Assembly: GCA_963780815.1 (NCBI GenBank)
Contig: CAWADG010000008.1
Span: 62,001 to 126,000 of the forward strand
From: VRUE01 sp963780815
Lineage (GTDB): Bacteria > Actinomycetota > Thermoleophilia > Solirubrobacterales > 70-9
Direction: 5' to 3'
Length of the DNA stretch: 64,000 bases
Shown here in pieces: positions 16,835 through 25,700 of this stretch. Numbering within the stretch: the stretch's first letter is position 1; each line of letters opens with the position of its first letter. A model generated the notes under the pieces. The model ran no database searches, was not told the origin of the DNA, and saw only the letters and a program-made list of their open reading frames with translations. A program made the position numbers and the translations under genes.

Positions 16835-18460
16835 TCAGCAGGTCTTGCGGGCGCCGGTGACGGCGTTCCAGGCGCGAGCGAGGGAGAAATCGGCGCCGAC
16901 GTGGAAGACGCCGGGGCTTTCGGCCCGCGCGAGGGTCCACTCGCCGCGCCGCAGCAGGCAGCCGTTGCCGCGGCCGATCGACCAGTAGGGAGTGAAGTTG
17001 ACCCGGACCAGGAACTCGCCCGGCTGGGTCACGTCGAGGGTGAAGCCCTGGCGCCCGACCTGGAGGACGCGGGCCGCCGCGTCGCCCTCGGGCTCGACGA
17101 GGGGAGCGTGGTCGAGGACGGCGTAGACGCGCCAGTGGGAGTTGGCCCAGCGCAAGCGCAGGTACGGCGGGTCGCTGAGGATCAGCCGCCGCTCGGCGAC
17201 CGAGGAGTAGTCGAGCGGGGCATCGGGAACGGCGACGAAGCGGACCGCGTTGTCGCGCAGCCAGGCCCGGTACTCGGGGCCGCTGAGGTTGCCGTCGTCC
17301 TCGTAGAAGATGTCGTCCCTGGTGGTGTCGATCTGGCGCAGCCAGCCGCGCGCGAGTTCGACCTCGGGCGAGAGGTAGGCCGACTCCCAGTGGTTGGCCG
17401 TCGGCGGCACCTCGACACGGGCCCCCTGGCCGCCGTTGGCCTGCAGCCAGCGGGCGAGCGGTTCGAAGTAGGCGGCCTGGGTCGAGGGGTCGCCGACGCT
17501 GCGGGCAATCTGGGTGACGCTGGCGTTCAGCTGCCAGTAGAGGCTGCCGGCGAGGAACAGGGCGACGAACCAGATCGGAGCCCGGGGCCGGCGGGCGAGC
17601 AGGACCGCCGCCAGGACCGGGCCGCCGAAGAGGGCCCCCAGCCGGACCGCGTTCCCGCCCATCGCATTGGGAAGCAGCCAGATCGCGGTCGCCGCCAGGG
17701 TGTAGGCGATCAGGACCTGGCGCAGCTCGCGCTCCTCCTCGCCGAGCCGGCGGGTGAGGTACAGCGCCGAGCCGGACCAGAGCGGGATCGCCAGGTAGGA
17801 GGAGAAGACGAACGGGAAGTGGCCCGCCCCGGGGAAGAGGAGGTTGGGGATCAGGACCAGGCCGAAGGCGACGCAGGCGACCTGGATCGCGTGGACGTTG
17901 CCGGCCGAGGCTCGCCGGGGAGGAAGGTCGACCGACCCGGCGACGAGGACGCCGGCGAGGAAGACGGCGGCGACGGGGCTCGAGAGCGCGCAGCCCGCGG
18001 CGAGGGCGAGAGCGAGAGCGGGGCGTCCGCGCTGCAGCGCCCGTAGCGTGGCGAGGCCAAAGACGACGCCGAGCGCGAAGGTGAGCTGGCCGTCGGCGAG
18101 GAGGGTGACGACACCGGCGGCGAACCAGAGGGTCGCCGGGCGGGCCGCGTCTCCCCAGCGGTCGCGGACCAGGCGGTCGAACAGATAGGCCGAGGCGATC
18201 ACCGCCAGGACCCCGACGGTGCGCGGCCCGAGGAGCGCGGCCAGCGGCGGGAAGAGGACGCTGTAGGTGAGCGTGTAATGGCCGCCGTACCAGGTGCCGT
18301 TCCAGATCCCGAGGCCGCCCTCCCGGAACAGCTCGGTTCGGAACACCTGGGCGGCGAGATCGCCGACCTGTGGGTTCCATGCGAGCATCGCCAGGGCGAG
18401 CGCCGAGCTCAGCGCGACCGCCGGCAGCCAGTCAGGTCTGAGAAGTTTGGGCTGGTGCAT
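16835..18460 (-). CDS. Large polytopic membrane protein, GT-C glycosyltransferase-like
   Basis: 541 aa with about ten hydrophobic helices in the first 330 residues, followed by a soluble C-terminal domain of about 200 residues. The first extracytoplasmic loop (FRTELFREGGLGIWNGTWYGGHYTLTYS) resembles the acceptor-facing loops of GT-C or PTPS-related membrane proteins that glycosylate lipid-linked substrates; no catalytic residues can be assigned. Converges with pdhC (5 bases between stops) and diverges from lipB (48 bases). A link to lipoate or PDH function is not evident. Confidence 0.7.
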   Translation of the reverse strand: MHQPKLLRPDWLPAVALSSALALAMLAWNPQVGDLAAQVFRTELFREGGLGIWNGTWYGGHYTLTYSVLFPPLAALLGPRTVGVLAVIASAYLFDRLVRDRWGDAARPATLWFAAGVVTLLADGQLTFALGVVFGLATLRALQRGRPALALALAAGCALSSPVAAVFLAGVLVAGSVDLPPRRASAGNVHAIQVACVAFGLVLIPNLLFPGAGHFPFVFSSYLAIPLWSGSALYLTRRLGEEERELRQVLIAYTLAATAIWLLPNAMGGNAVRLGALFGGPVLAAVLLARRPRAPIWFVALFLAGSLYWQLNASVTQIARSVGDPSTQAAYFEPLARWLQANGGQGARVEVPPTANHWESAYLSPEVELARGWLRQIDTTRDDIFYEDDGNLSGPEYRAWLRDNAVRFVAVPDAPLDYSSVAERRLILSDPPYLRLRWANSHWRVYAVLDHAPLVEPEGDAAARVLQVGRQGFTLDVTQPGEFLVRVNFTPYWSIGRGNGCLLRRGEWTLARAESPGVFHVGADFSLARAWNAVTGARKTC

Positions 18461-18508
18461 TCAGGGTTGAAGGAGGGATTCCAACTGCAGCCTGCAACGA
18501 TTTCAAGT

Positions 18509-19234
18509 GTGAGCGAGGAAATCCTGGTCGTCCAGTGTGGTCTGATCCCCTACGAGGAGGCATCCGTCGCCCAGCGGTGGCTGCTGGAGGCGCGCCAGGA
18601 GGGGGAGCTGGCCGACGTCCTGCTGCTGCTCGAGCATCCTCCGACCTACACACGCGGGCGCCGCTCCGGCCCCGACGAGCTGCCGATGGCCCCCGAGTGG
18701 TACGAGGCGCAGGGGATCGAGGTCCATGACACCAACCGCGGCGGGCGCGTCACCTACCACGGCCCCGGCCAGCTGGTCGCCTACCCGATCGTCTCGCTGA
18801 AGCCGTACGGCGACGATGTCCACGAGTACGTGCGGCGGCTGGAGCGGGCCGCGATCGCCGCGATCGCCGACCACGGGGTCGGGACGCAGACGATCGAGGG
18901 CCTGACGGGGATCTGGACGGAGGGGAGCGCGCCCGGCGCGGGCGAGGAGGCGCGCAAGATCGGCTCGATCGGCGTCCACGTCAGCCGCGGGGTGACGACC
19001 CACGGGCTCGCCGTCAACGTCAACAACGACCTGCAGCCGTTCGAGTGGATCGTGCCCTGCGGGATCGAGGGATGCAGGGTCACCTCGCTCGGCCGCGAGC
19101 TCGGCGCCGAGCAGGACCTGGCCGCGTTCGGGACATCGCTGGTCACGCGGTTCGCCGAGGTCTTCGAGCGCGTGCCGGTCGCGACCGAGCCGGCGGCACT
19201 CGGGCTCGACAGCGCTAGGCTCGGCATCGCATGA
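18509..19234 (+). CDS. lipB: Octanoyl-[ACP]:protein N-octanoyltransferase (LipB)
   Basis: Transfers octanoate from ACP to lipoyl domains such as that of the upstream E2. GTG 18509 is chosen over an upstream in-frame start because homology begins at EEILVVQCG. Conserved NRGGRVTYHGPGQLVAYPI, Lys150 in ARKIGSIGV and catalytic Cys184 in IVPCGIEGCRVTSL. 241 aa. Its stop overlaps the lipA start (ATGA). Confidence 0.95.
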   Translation: MSEEILVVQCGLIPYEEASVAQRWLLEARQEGELADVLLLLEHPPTYTRGRRSGPDELPMAPEWYEAQGIEVHDTNRGGRVTYHGPGQLVAYPIVSLKPYGDDVHEYVRRLERAAIAAIADHGVGTQTIEGLTGIWTEGSAPGAGEEARKIGSIGVHVSRGVTTHGLAVNVNNDLQPFEWIVPCGIEGCRVTSLGRELGAEQDLAAFGTSLVTRFAEVFERVPVATEPAALGLDSARLGIA

Positions 19235-20199
19235 GCGAGGCGACGACAAACGCTTCGGAGCGCGTCCACGTGACCCGCTCGCGCTCCCGCCCCGGCGGGA
19301 CGGCCGCCGACGGTGAGGGTGCGGTCCCGTTCCGCCGCGCCCGCAAGCCGCCCTGGCTGAAGGTGCCGGCGCCGGGCGGGCCGACGTACCGGCGATTGAA
19401 GGCGGAGATCGGCGGCGAGGGCCTCCACACCGTCTGCGAGGAGGCGAACTGCCCTAACGTGGGCGAGTGCTGGGAGCGCGGGACCGCGACCTTCATGATC
19501 CTCGGCGACGTCTGCACCAGGCGCTGCGGGTTCTGCAATGTGAAGACTGGCGTGCCGACCTGGAACGACCCGCTCGAGCCGCTTCGCGTCGCCAACCAGG
19601 TGAAGCGGATGGGGCTGCGGCACGCGGTCGTCACCTCGGTCGACCGCGACGACCTGCCCGACTACGGGGCGAGCGCGTTCGTCGCGACGATCCGGTCGAT
19701 CCGGATGCAGGCCCCCGGCTGCAGGGTCGAGGTCCTGACGCCCGACTTCCGCGGCCAGGAGATGCCGCTGGCGAAGGTGATCCACGAGCGGCCCGACGTC
19801 TTCAACCACAACGTCGAGACGGTCCCGCGGCTCTACCCCAAGGCCCGGCGCGGGTCCCGGTTCATGCGCTCGGCCCGCGTCCTGCGGCTGGCGAAGGAGA
19901 TGGGCGGGCCGGGCGTGGTCACCAAGTCGGGCCTGATGGTCGGTCTCGGCGAGTCCTTCGAGGAGATGGTCGAGGCGTTCGGGATCCTCCGTGACCACGG
20001 GATCCAGGTCCTGACCGTCGGCCAGTACCTGCGCCCGACCGAGAACCACCTCCCGGTCGACCGCTACTGGCACCCGGAGGAGTTCGAGGCGCTGGAGCGC
20101 GCGGCGTATGAGCTCGGGTTCGAGTCGGTGGCGTCCGGGCCGCTGGTCCGCAGCTCATACCACGCCGACCAGAACCTGCCCGAGCGGGCCGCCGGTTAG
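19231..20199 (+). CDS. lipA: Lipoyl synthase (LipA)
   Basis: Radical-SAM enzyme inserting two sulfurs into octanoyl lipoyl domains. Auxiliary-cluster cysteines C69, C74 and C80; radical-SAM CTRRCGFC with C95, C99 and C102; C-terminal RSSYHAD contains the conserved Ser ligand region. 322 aa. Coupled to lipB by a 4-base overlap; together they lipoylate the adjacent PDH E2. Confidence 0.97.
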   Translation: MSEATTNASERVHVTRSRSRPGGTAADGEGAVPFRRARKPPWLKVPAPGGPTYRRLKAEIGGEGLHTVCEEANCPNVGECWERGTATFMILGDVCTRRCGFCNVKTGVPTWNDPLEPLRVANQVKRMGLRHAVVTSVDRDDLPDYGASAFVATIRSIRMQAPGCRVEVLTPDFRGQEMPLAKVIHERPDVFNHNVETVPRLYPKARRGSRFMRSARVLRLAKEMGGPGVVTKSGLMVGLGESFEEMVEAFGILRDHGIQVLTVGQYLRPTENHLPVDRYWHPEEFEALERAAYELGFESVASGPLVRSSYHADQNLPERAAG

Positions 20200-20205
20200 C
20201 GGCAC

Positions 20206-20664
20206 TCAGGCCAGTTCGACCATCTGCGGGTCGGCGGGGTCGTAGAGGACGTCGAAGGAGCGGCCCGGCTCGACCCGACCGGGCCGCCCGGAGGAGAACT
20301 TTCGCTTGGTCTGGAACGGGACCCCGCCCCTGGGCCGCACTTCGAGGGTCAGCTCGACCATCTGGTAGCCGGCGACCGAGGCTTCGAGGACGGAGGCGTC
20401 GAGGACGGTCGCCTTCGCCCTCTCCATCCCCGGCTTCGGCCTCTGCTTGCGCGATGGCGCGTCGAGGTAGGCGAGGGTGAGGCCGCCGGCGCCGCAGCCG
20501 AGGAAGACCCCGATACCGCCCCAGCGGGCGCCTTCGACCGGGTCGAGGATCGCGAAGAGGGCGCCGGCGAGGGCGAGGAGGAGCATGAAGACGCCGGCCG
20601 GGAACACGGACGAAAAACCTACACCGCTCGCGATCGGGAACGCTATGGTCGGCCCGACCAGCAA
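20206..20664 (-). CDS. Small membrane protein with C-terminal beta domain
   Basis: 152 aa. Two hydrophobic helices (FMLLLALAGALFAIL and IGVFLGCGAGGLTLAYL), then a soluble domain: AKATVLDASVLE...MVELTLEVRPRGG...VEPGRSFDVLYDPADPQMVEL. The last segment, with PG...V.YDP.DP, resembles the end of the protein encoded divergently at 20705. They probably share a domain of the DUF3592-like kind. Function unknown. Converges with lipA. Confidence 0.65.
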   Translation of the reverse strand: MLVGPTIAFPIASGVGFSSVFPAGVFMLLLALAGALFAILDPVEGARWGGIGVFLGCGAGGLTLAYLDAPSRKQRPKPGMERAKATVLDASVLEASVAGYQMVELTLEVRPRGGVPFQTKRKFSSGRPGRVEPGRSFDVLYDPADPQMVELA

Positions 20665-20704
20665 CGGGCTGCGGGGAGCCCCGGACCCGAAGGGAGTCGT
20701 TCAG

Positions 20705-21103
20705 ATGGGGATGTTCAAGGACATGCGCGACCTGAGCAAGGCCGGCAAGCAGATGAAGAAGGAACGGGGCGGCAGTTTGCAGATGATGAAAGACGGCCTC
20801 GCCCAGGCCAACCAGGCCGTGCAGCAGGTCCAGACCGACCAGGCCCTCGCCGAGAAGCTCGCCAACGAAGGCGTCGACGGGACCGCGACGATCAACGGGA
20901 TGCAGGCCACGGGCAAGAACGTGAACATGCAGCCCGAGCTCCAGTTCGACCTGACCGTCGACGTCAACGGCTCGCAGTCGAACGTGACCCACACCCAGGT
21001 CGTCTCCCCCGCGGTCATCGGCCAGCTCCAGCCGGGCGCCCAGGTCCCGGTCAAGGTCGACCCGAACGACCACTCGCAGCTGATGCTCGGCCTCGCCGGG
21101 TAG
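20705..21103 (+). CDS. Small cytosolic protein related to its divergent neighbour
   Basis: 132 aa from ATG 20705, with SD-like AGGGAG upstream. An N-terminal amphipathic/charged helix (DMRDLSKAGKQMKKER) precedes a Gln-rich helix (AQANQAVQQVQTDQALAEKLA). The beta domain GTATINGM...LQFDLTVDVNG...LQPGAQVPVKVDPNDHSQLML parallels the soluble domain of the 20206-20664 protein. No signal or membrane segment. Actinobacterial proteins of this shape are widespread but uncharacterised. Confidence 0.7.
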   Translation: MGMFKDMRDLSKAGKQMKKERGGSLQMMKDGLAQANQAVQQVQTDQALAEKLANEGVDGTATINGMQATGKNVNMQPELQFDLTVDVNGSQSNVTHTQVVSPAVIGQLQPGAQVPVKVDPNDHSQLMLGLAG

Positions 21104-21144
21104 TCGGCAGGAGGCGCGCCCGTCGCGCCTAAAATGAGTCGGAC

Positions 21145-21217
21145 GGGGCCATAGCTCAGCTGGAAGAGCGCAGCGTTTGCAACGCTGAGGTCGCGGGTTC
21201 GAGCCCCGCTGGCTCCA
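21145..21217 (+). tRNA. tRNA-Ala (anticodon UGC)
   Basis: Acceptor GGGGCCA/TGGCTCC, D arm GCTC/GAGC, anticodon stem CAGCG/CGCTG with loop TTTGCAA (TGC), T arm GCGGG-TTCGAGC-CCCGC, discriminator A. 73 nt, no CCA. A TAAAAT at 21130-21135 fits a -10 element just upstream. Confidence 0.95.
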
Positions 21218-21675
21218 TCCCCGAGGAAGCCCCGATCGAGAACTGGATCCCAATAGTCGCGTGCGTCCCGGATCCCGACGCGCTGTCCGTTCCTTGCAGG
21301 AGTCAGTCTGAGCGTTAGGTAACTCCGACCCGCGCCAAGCTCACCGGCATGCACGTAGCAGCAGCGATCGGACGTGCAGTCGTAGACGGCGATCCAGTCA
21401 ATCGTCTCGGCCGTGTACTTCTTGATCCGGCGGACCTTCCCATTGGTCAGGGATTGGGATCTGCACCGCACGCAGATCGTCCTTCCATCCGATTCAGTGA
21501 ACTTGGCCTGAATTCGGTGAAGGATCCCGCCGAAATCCGCGATCAGGTCGTAGTCGCAGTCCTCTCCGAACGGAATTGAGATTCTGCAACCGCGCTCGAC
21601 GAAGTCCGCGGCCACCTTGAGATCAGCCAGGTCGCCTTTTCGCTTGAGGGGCGCGATGGCACGTGCGTAGTTCGG
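21218..21675 (-). pseudogene. PD-(D/E)XK homing-type endonuclease remnant abutting tRNA-Ala
   Basis: Minus-strand translation gives KRKGDLADLKVAADFVERGCRISIPFGE, then YDLIADFGG and RIQAKFTE, then IDWIAVYDC. This is the PDDEXK_5 fold of group I intron-type endonucleases, with the D...QxK catalytic pattern. The frame has TGA at 21678-21676 and no ATG/GTG/TTG before KGDLADLK, so the normal N-terminus is missing. At the other end there is no stop: the frame runs antisense through the tRNA-Ala gene, giving the artefactual GARTRDL...QLSYGP, down to 20701. The functional gene is probably lost. Confidence 0.7.
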
Positions 21676-21731
21676 TCAGCTCGACGCGTTGTGCGCAGAA
21701 TGTGCCGAATCTGCAACGCCGGCAGCGGCCC

Positions 21732-22496
21732 TCAGTCGTCGAAGTCGAAGTCCTTCGGGGGCTTCTGCTCGAACCAGAGCTCGTCGTCCTCGGGGCTCTG
21801 TTCGAGGAACTCCGGCGTCTCCTCGAGGACGTCGTCGTCCTCGGACTCGGCGGCCGTGGCCTCGGCCGCGGGCTGCTCGTCCTCCTCCTCGACCTCCTCG
21901 GCGATCTCCTCCTCCTCCTCGACCTCGTTGGAGTCGAGCGGCGCTTCGAGCGCCTGGTCGAGCTCGTCGGAGAGGCGCTTCTCGTCCCAGAAGTCCTCGT
22001 CCTCGTCCTCCTCGAGGTCGACGACGTCGGCCTCGGCCTCGGCTTCCTCGGCGAGTTCCTCCTCGACGTCGTGCATCTCGGTCGGCTGCTCGGCGATCAC
22101 CTCGCGTTCCTCGGTGGTCGGCCCGGACAGCGTCGGCTCGGGGATCTCGTGTTCGGTCGCCGAGGGCTCCTCGTCCGGCGCCTCGGAAGCCCCGGCCTCC
22201 TCCGCGGACTCGGGCGCCGGCGGCGCCTCCGGAGCCTCCTGAAGATCGGCGATCCGCGCCGCGACCTCTGTTCGCGCGCTCGGCGCCTCCGCGGATTCAC
22301 TCTCTGCGCCCGCAGCCGCGTCCGGCTGGGCAAGGAACTCGGTCGGGGCCTCGGCGAGGCTCTCGGACCCCTCGTCGCCGGGCCGGCCGGGCGCGCCGAA
22401 CGCCTCGTCCTCGAGCTGTTGCAGCTCCGACTGGTCGGCGCCATGCTGGCGCTTCAGCTCCAGATGCTCGCGAATTGCCTCGTCGAGAATGCCCAT
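21732..22496 (-). CDS. Highly acidic, mostly disordered actinobacterial protein
   Basis: 254 aa; about a third of residues are Glu/Asp. A conserved-looking N-terminal helix (MGILDEAIREHLELKRQHGA) and C-terminal WFEQKPPKDFDFDD flank a long low-complexity acidic, Ala/Pro-rich middle. No signal or membrane segment. The two end motifs occur in uncharacterised actinobacterial proteins as far as I recall. Could be a charged linker or adaptor; function unknown. Confidence 0.7.
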   Translation of the reverse strand: MGILDEAIREHLELKRQHGADQSELQQLEDEAFGAPGRPGDEGSESLAEAPTEFLAQPDAAAGAESESAEAPSARTEVAARIADLQEAPEAPPAPESAEEAGASEAPDEEPSATEHEIPEPTLSGPTTEEREVIAEQPTEMHDVEEELAEEAEAEADVVDLEEDEDEDFWDEKRLSDELDQALEAPLDSNEVEEEEEIAEEVEEEDEQPAAEATAAESEDDDVLEETPEFLEQSPEDDELWFEQKPPKDFDFDD

Positions 22497-22578
22497 GCTG
22501 ACTCCGGGAAGCTAAACACTATGGGGTTATCCTTGGCGTTGCGAGGGCTTTGGGACGATCCTCCCAACCTCCGATCGC

Positions 22579-22651
22579 GGGGCTATAGCTCAGTTGGAAG
22601 AGCGCCTGGATCGCACCCAGGAGGTCGCCGGTTCGAGTCCGGCTAGCTCCA
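22579..22651 (+). tRNA. tRNA-Ala (anticodon CGC)
   Basis: Acceptor GGGGCTA/TAGCTCC, D arm GCTC/GAGC, anticodon stem CCTGG/CCAGG with loop ATCGCAC (CGC), T arm GCCGG-TTCGAGT-CCGGC, discriminator A. 73 nt. A second Ala isoacceptor 1.4 kb from tRNA-Ala(UGC). Confidence 0.95.
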
Positions 22652-22736
22652 TCCAAGAAACCCCCGACGCAGCCCCGGCATCCACCTACCAGATCAGCTC
22701 CAGGACCCGGCACTCGAGCGCGTGGTGTCGGTCGAC

Positions 22737-25700
22737 TCAGGGGCTCGCCGGCAGCACCTCGACGATCGCAAGATCCCAACGATCGGCGGTCGGGGCAGTG
22801 TCGTTGATCGTGACCGTGGTGCCGGCGGCGGCGGTCGGCGAGGTCTGGCGCTGAGTCCAGAACGTGTCGCCGCTGGGGCTGAGGAACTGGTCGACGATCG
22901 TCTGTCCCGATCCGACGGTTCGAGCGGCCGCCTTGTCCCAATCCTCACCGACCCCCCACACCCAGCTGCCGGAGCGGGTCGTGACCAGGGACACCGAGGC
23001 GGCGCCCGTCGGGGCCGAGCCCGAGTTGACCGCCCCGTTGACGGCGGTGTCGGCGCCGATGAAGGCGGCGACGGTGATCGCCCCCTGATAGCTCCCCGAG
23101 GCGCGGGTGGCGGTGATCGCTTTGCTGCTGATCACAGTGGGAGCAACGGCCTGCCAGATCTCGGCCGTGCCCGCTTGGCCGTTGGCCCGGCGACGCAGCG
23201 TCCAGGTGAGGCCGGCGCCTGTGACGCTGCTGATCGACTGCGAGGAGGCCGAACTCGGGCCGTCGGAGCCGATGAAGGCGAGTAGCAGCTCTCCCGGTTT
23301 CGCCGTGGTGAGCGCCGGGGAGACGATCGTCGAAGCCGCGGAGCTCTGACGCGTGGTCACGGTCGTGTCGAGCGAGAGGCTCGGCGCCGAGAGGGTCGTG
23401 ACGGTAACCGGCGAAGACGGTTCGCTTTCGTTTTTCGCCGCGTCGTAGGCGACGACCCTGTACGTGTATGTGGAGGCCGGCGTCAGCCCCGTGTCGGTGA
23501 AGCCGGTCGAGGCCGACGTTCCGGCCTGCACCCCGTCGCGCAGGATCCGATAGCCCGTAACCCCGACATTGTCATTCGATGCGGTCCAGGTCAGAGACGC
23601 CGACGTGTCGGCGGGTGTCCCCTTGAGGCCCGTCGGGGGGCTCGGTGCTGCCGAGTCCACGGTCACGGTCGCCTGCGCCTCTCCGGAGGGTGGTCCGATG
23701 TTCCCGGCCGCGTCTTCTGCGGTCACCTTGTAGTACCAGGTGCCGGCTGCCAGCCCGGTCTCGGTGAAGGACGTCGTCGTCACCTGCCCGACCCGATTGG
23801 ACACCGTGGGAGTGAACCCCGGCGTGCTCGAGCGGTGGACGTTGTAACCGACGACCCCGTTTTCGTCGGTTGCGGCGGTCCAGCTCAGCGATGCGGAGCC
23901 GACCCCTCCCGACGCGATCAGGTTCGACGGAGCGCTCGGCGGCGATGTGTCTTCATACGGTGCAGGGAAGCGGACGAACGACGCGACCGACGGGACGCCC
24001 TGGTTGTTGACGATGAAGAGCATGTAGTAGCCGGGCGGAACGACGGTGCGGTTGGACGGCATGTCGACGTTGAGGCCGCCGCCGGTCGGGGTGAAGTTGA
24101 GCGAGGTTGCGCGGGCGTTCTGGTCGAAGGCATGGGTGACCGACCCGGTCCGGATCAGCGACACCCTCGAGATCGAGGCCGCGTCGGGGGTGCCGATGAA
24201 TTCGGTCTTCCCATAGCCGACCGTGGCCGGCGCCGACGCGATCGTCGGGCGGGCGCCCTTGAAGAGGTAGGGCGGCGAGAAGATCTGGGCGCTGCGCTGG
24301 TCGCTGACACCGGGGTCGCTGCCGCCGCCCGCCACGTACACCCGCCCATCGGGCAGGAGCACCGCGACCGAGTGGTAGAGGCGGGGGGCTGTCATCGATG
24401 CGTAGGTGGTCCAGTTCCCGGTCGAGGGATCCCAATCCTCCGCCGGCAGGACGCCGTTCGAGTCGATGAAACCCGATTTGTCGGTGCCGCCCCCCGTGGC
24501 AAGCACGGTTCCGTCCGGCAGGTTGGTGAGGTTGAGGAAGCTGCGCGCGAAGGCCATGCTGCTGGTCGCCTGCCAGGTGGCCCCGGGAGAATTCATGTTC
24601 AGGGTGTACGCCGTTTTCAGCGAGTTCCCGGAGAACCCGTCGTCCGCCGCGGACCCGGCCTTGATGAATTTGCCCGGCGCGTAGTTGGCGATGCTGCCGC
24701 CGTCGATGACGCGGCTGTCGATCGTCGACCACTGGTTCGTCGAGAGATCCAGGACCTGGCTTTGCGTCGGAGTCTCCGAGGATCCCAGCCAGGCGATTCG
24801 GCCGTCCGGCAGCTGGTAGATGAACGGGTAGACGGGGATGTTGTTCGAGGCCGAGGTGAGGCTCTGCCAGGAGTTGGCGGCCGGTGAGTAGATCTCCGGG
24901 ACGGTCACCAGGTCGCTGGCGCTTTTGTCGTAGCCCGAGGTGGCGAGCACCTTGCCGTCGGCCAGGGTCGTCCCGGTCGCGTACCAGCGCGGGAACTTCA
25001 TCGGCGCCAGTTCGCTCCAGGTCTCCGACTGCCAGTTGAACGCGGTGATGTCATCGACGCCGAGCCCCCCGGAGGTCGCCGTGCCGCCCACCACGAGCAC
25101 CCGGCCATCGGCGAGAACGGCCTGGCCGGCGCAGAATAGGTCCGCTTTCGCGTCGGGCACCTGCGTCACGTTGCCGTTCTGAGGGTCGAAAACGTACTGC
25201 TGGCCGCCGGTCGCGAAGTCGCCCTGGAAGAGCAGGATCCGACCCGTCGGCAGCAGGGCCGAGTGGATCGCGACCGCGGGCAGCGGGATCAGCGGGCCCC
25301 ACTGCCCGACCTGGGCCGGGCCGACCCCCCCGTTTTCAACTCTGACCGTCACCGGGGGGGACGTGGCGAGGTTGCCGCTTCCATCCCGCGCCCGCGCGGC
25401 GAGTGTGTGCGAGCCGTTGCCGACGCCGGTCGAGTTCCAGGTCAGGCCGTAGGGCGAGGAGGTGTCCTCGGCGCTGAGCGGGCTCCCGTCGAGCAGGAAC
25501 TGGACCCCGGCGACTCCACCCGCGTCGGTCGCCGTCGCGGCAAGGGAAACGCTGGTGCCGGAGACGGTCGCCCCTTCGGCGGGAGCCGTCATCGAGACGG
25601 TGGGAGGCGTGGTGTCTCCCGCCGGGGTCGTCACCGTCACCGGTTCGGATGCCGTGGAGACGTTCCGGGCGCCGTCGAAGGCCCTGACCGTATAGGTGTA

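Noticed and set aside
20701..21217. C-terminal half of a 304-codon frame continuing from the endonuclease remnant
   Set aside because: It is the antisense reading of tRNA-Ala and of the 20705 gene; GARTRDL...QLSYGP is a well-known tRNA antisense artefact.
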